Origin: an uncultured Erysipelotrichaceae bacterium
GTDB taxonomy: Bacteria; Bacillota_I; Bacilli_A; Erysipelotrichales; Erysipelotrichaceae
Direction: 5' to 3'
NCBI GenBank assembly: GCA_902782955.1
Contig: CACZPD010000074.1
Coordinates: 1-5,416, forward strand
Length of the DNA: 5,416 nt
The position numbers and the translations under genes are program-made. This document shows, one piece after another, positions 5,302 through 5,416 of the stretch; the first letter of the stretch is position 1, and each line of letters starts with the position of its first letter. Below the pieces are notes generated by a model. It was given only the letters and a program-made list of their open reading frames with translations, searched no databases and was not told the origin of the DNA.

Positions 5302-5416
5302 ATTAACTCAATGAACAGAAGAGTAGCGATCGAACGCCTCCAGCGAGCCGGTACAGAGTGGAAGACCGGCAGGTACGAAGATCTGTGAACCGCATCTGGG
5401 AGAGGTCATTCTGAAA
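5302..5416 (+). ncRNA. T-box leader (tRNA-sensing riboswitch), 5' part, cut by right edge
   Basis: The stretch carries the ordered landmarks of T-box Stem I. CAGAA (5316-5320) pairs with TTCTG (5409-5413) at the base. AGTA (5322-5325) and GAA (5387-5389) form the expected loop-E strands of the specifier loop. AGCGAG (5342-5347) resembles the AGAGAG motif. GCCGGT (5347-5352) pairs with ACCGGC (5365-5370) around a loop containing GTGGAAG. CTGGGAG (5396-5402) follows the specifier region. The antiterminator with its tRNA-acceptor-binding bulge, the terminator and the regulated gene lie beyond the window. The specifier codon follows GAA: CCG (Pro, 5390-5392) if read directly, or CGC (Arg, 5391-5393) if the codon is the triplet before the A. 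T-boxes normally control aminoacyl-tRNA synthetases or amino acid biosynthesis and transport genes in Bacillota. Confidence 0.8.

Noticed and set aside
1..5416. CRISPR array, transposon ends, tRNA or rRNA genes, phage or defence genes
   Set aside because: No regularly spaced repeats, transposase motifs, terminal inverted repeats or tRNA-like cloverleafs were seen; all gene content is explained by the sugar operon, its regulator and the T-box leader.

Overview
The window looks like part of a Bacillota chromosome, possibly an Erysipelotrichia-type gut lineage (low confidence). The evidence is the start of a T-box leader, strong TTGACA/TATATT promoters, AGGAGG-type ribosome binding sites, a cre-like catabolite operator, and a PTS sugar locus under an RpiR-family regulator.

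Layout. Positions 1-4196 carry a leftward (minus-strand) operon. In transcription order it encodes a PTS EIIC permease of the cellobiose/diacetylchitobiose (Lac) type, a YdjC/ChbG-family carbohydrate deacetylase, a GH1 6-phospho-beta-glucosidase, and the N-terminal half of a second, divergent GH1 enzyme cut by the left edge. The deacetylase and first GH1 overlap by 4 nt (ATGA), and the two GH1 genes are about 25 nt apart. A perfect 12-bp hairpin separates the EIIC gene from the deacetylase gene. Positions 4197-4387 are a divergent control region with a near-consensus promoter for the operon, a cre-like site just downstream of the predicted start of transcription, small AT-rich palindromes, and a promoter for the rightward regulator gene. 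Positions 4388-5137 encode the RpiR/MurR-type regulator (HTH plus SIS domain). Positions 5138-5416 hold two hairpins after the regulator gene, an AT-rich palindrome, a strong promoter and the first part of a T-box leader whose regulated gene lies outside the window.

How the genes probably work together (inference). EIIC, with EIIA and EIIB encoded elsewhere, would import and 6-phosphorylate a beta-linked disaccharide. The YdjC/ChbG enzyme would remove an acetyl group from the phosphorylated sugar and the GH1 enzymes would split it. The SIS domain of the RpiR protein would sense a phosphosugar and control the operon, with CcpA adding carbon catabolite repression at the cre-like site. This resembles the logic of the enterobacterial chb operon, but with GH1 enzymes in place of the GH4 ChbF. 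The substrate (N,N'-diacetylchitobiose, another acetylated beta-glucoside, or cellobiose-like sugars) cannot be settled from the sequence. The T-box unit at the right end appears to be separate. I see no wholly new system. The less ordinary points are the deacetylase with Asp where its family usually has a metal-binding His, the two unlike GH1 genes, and the T-box.
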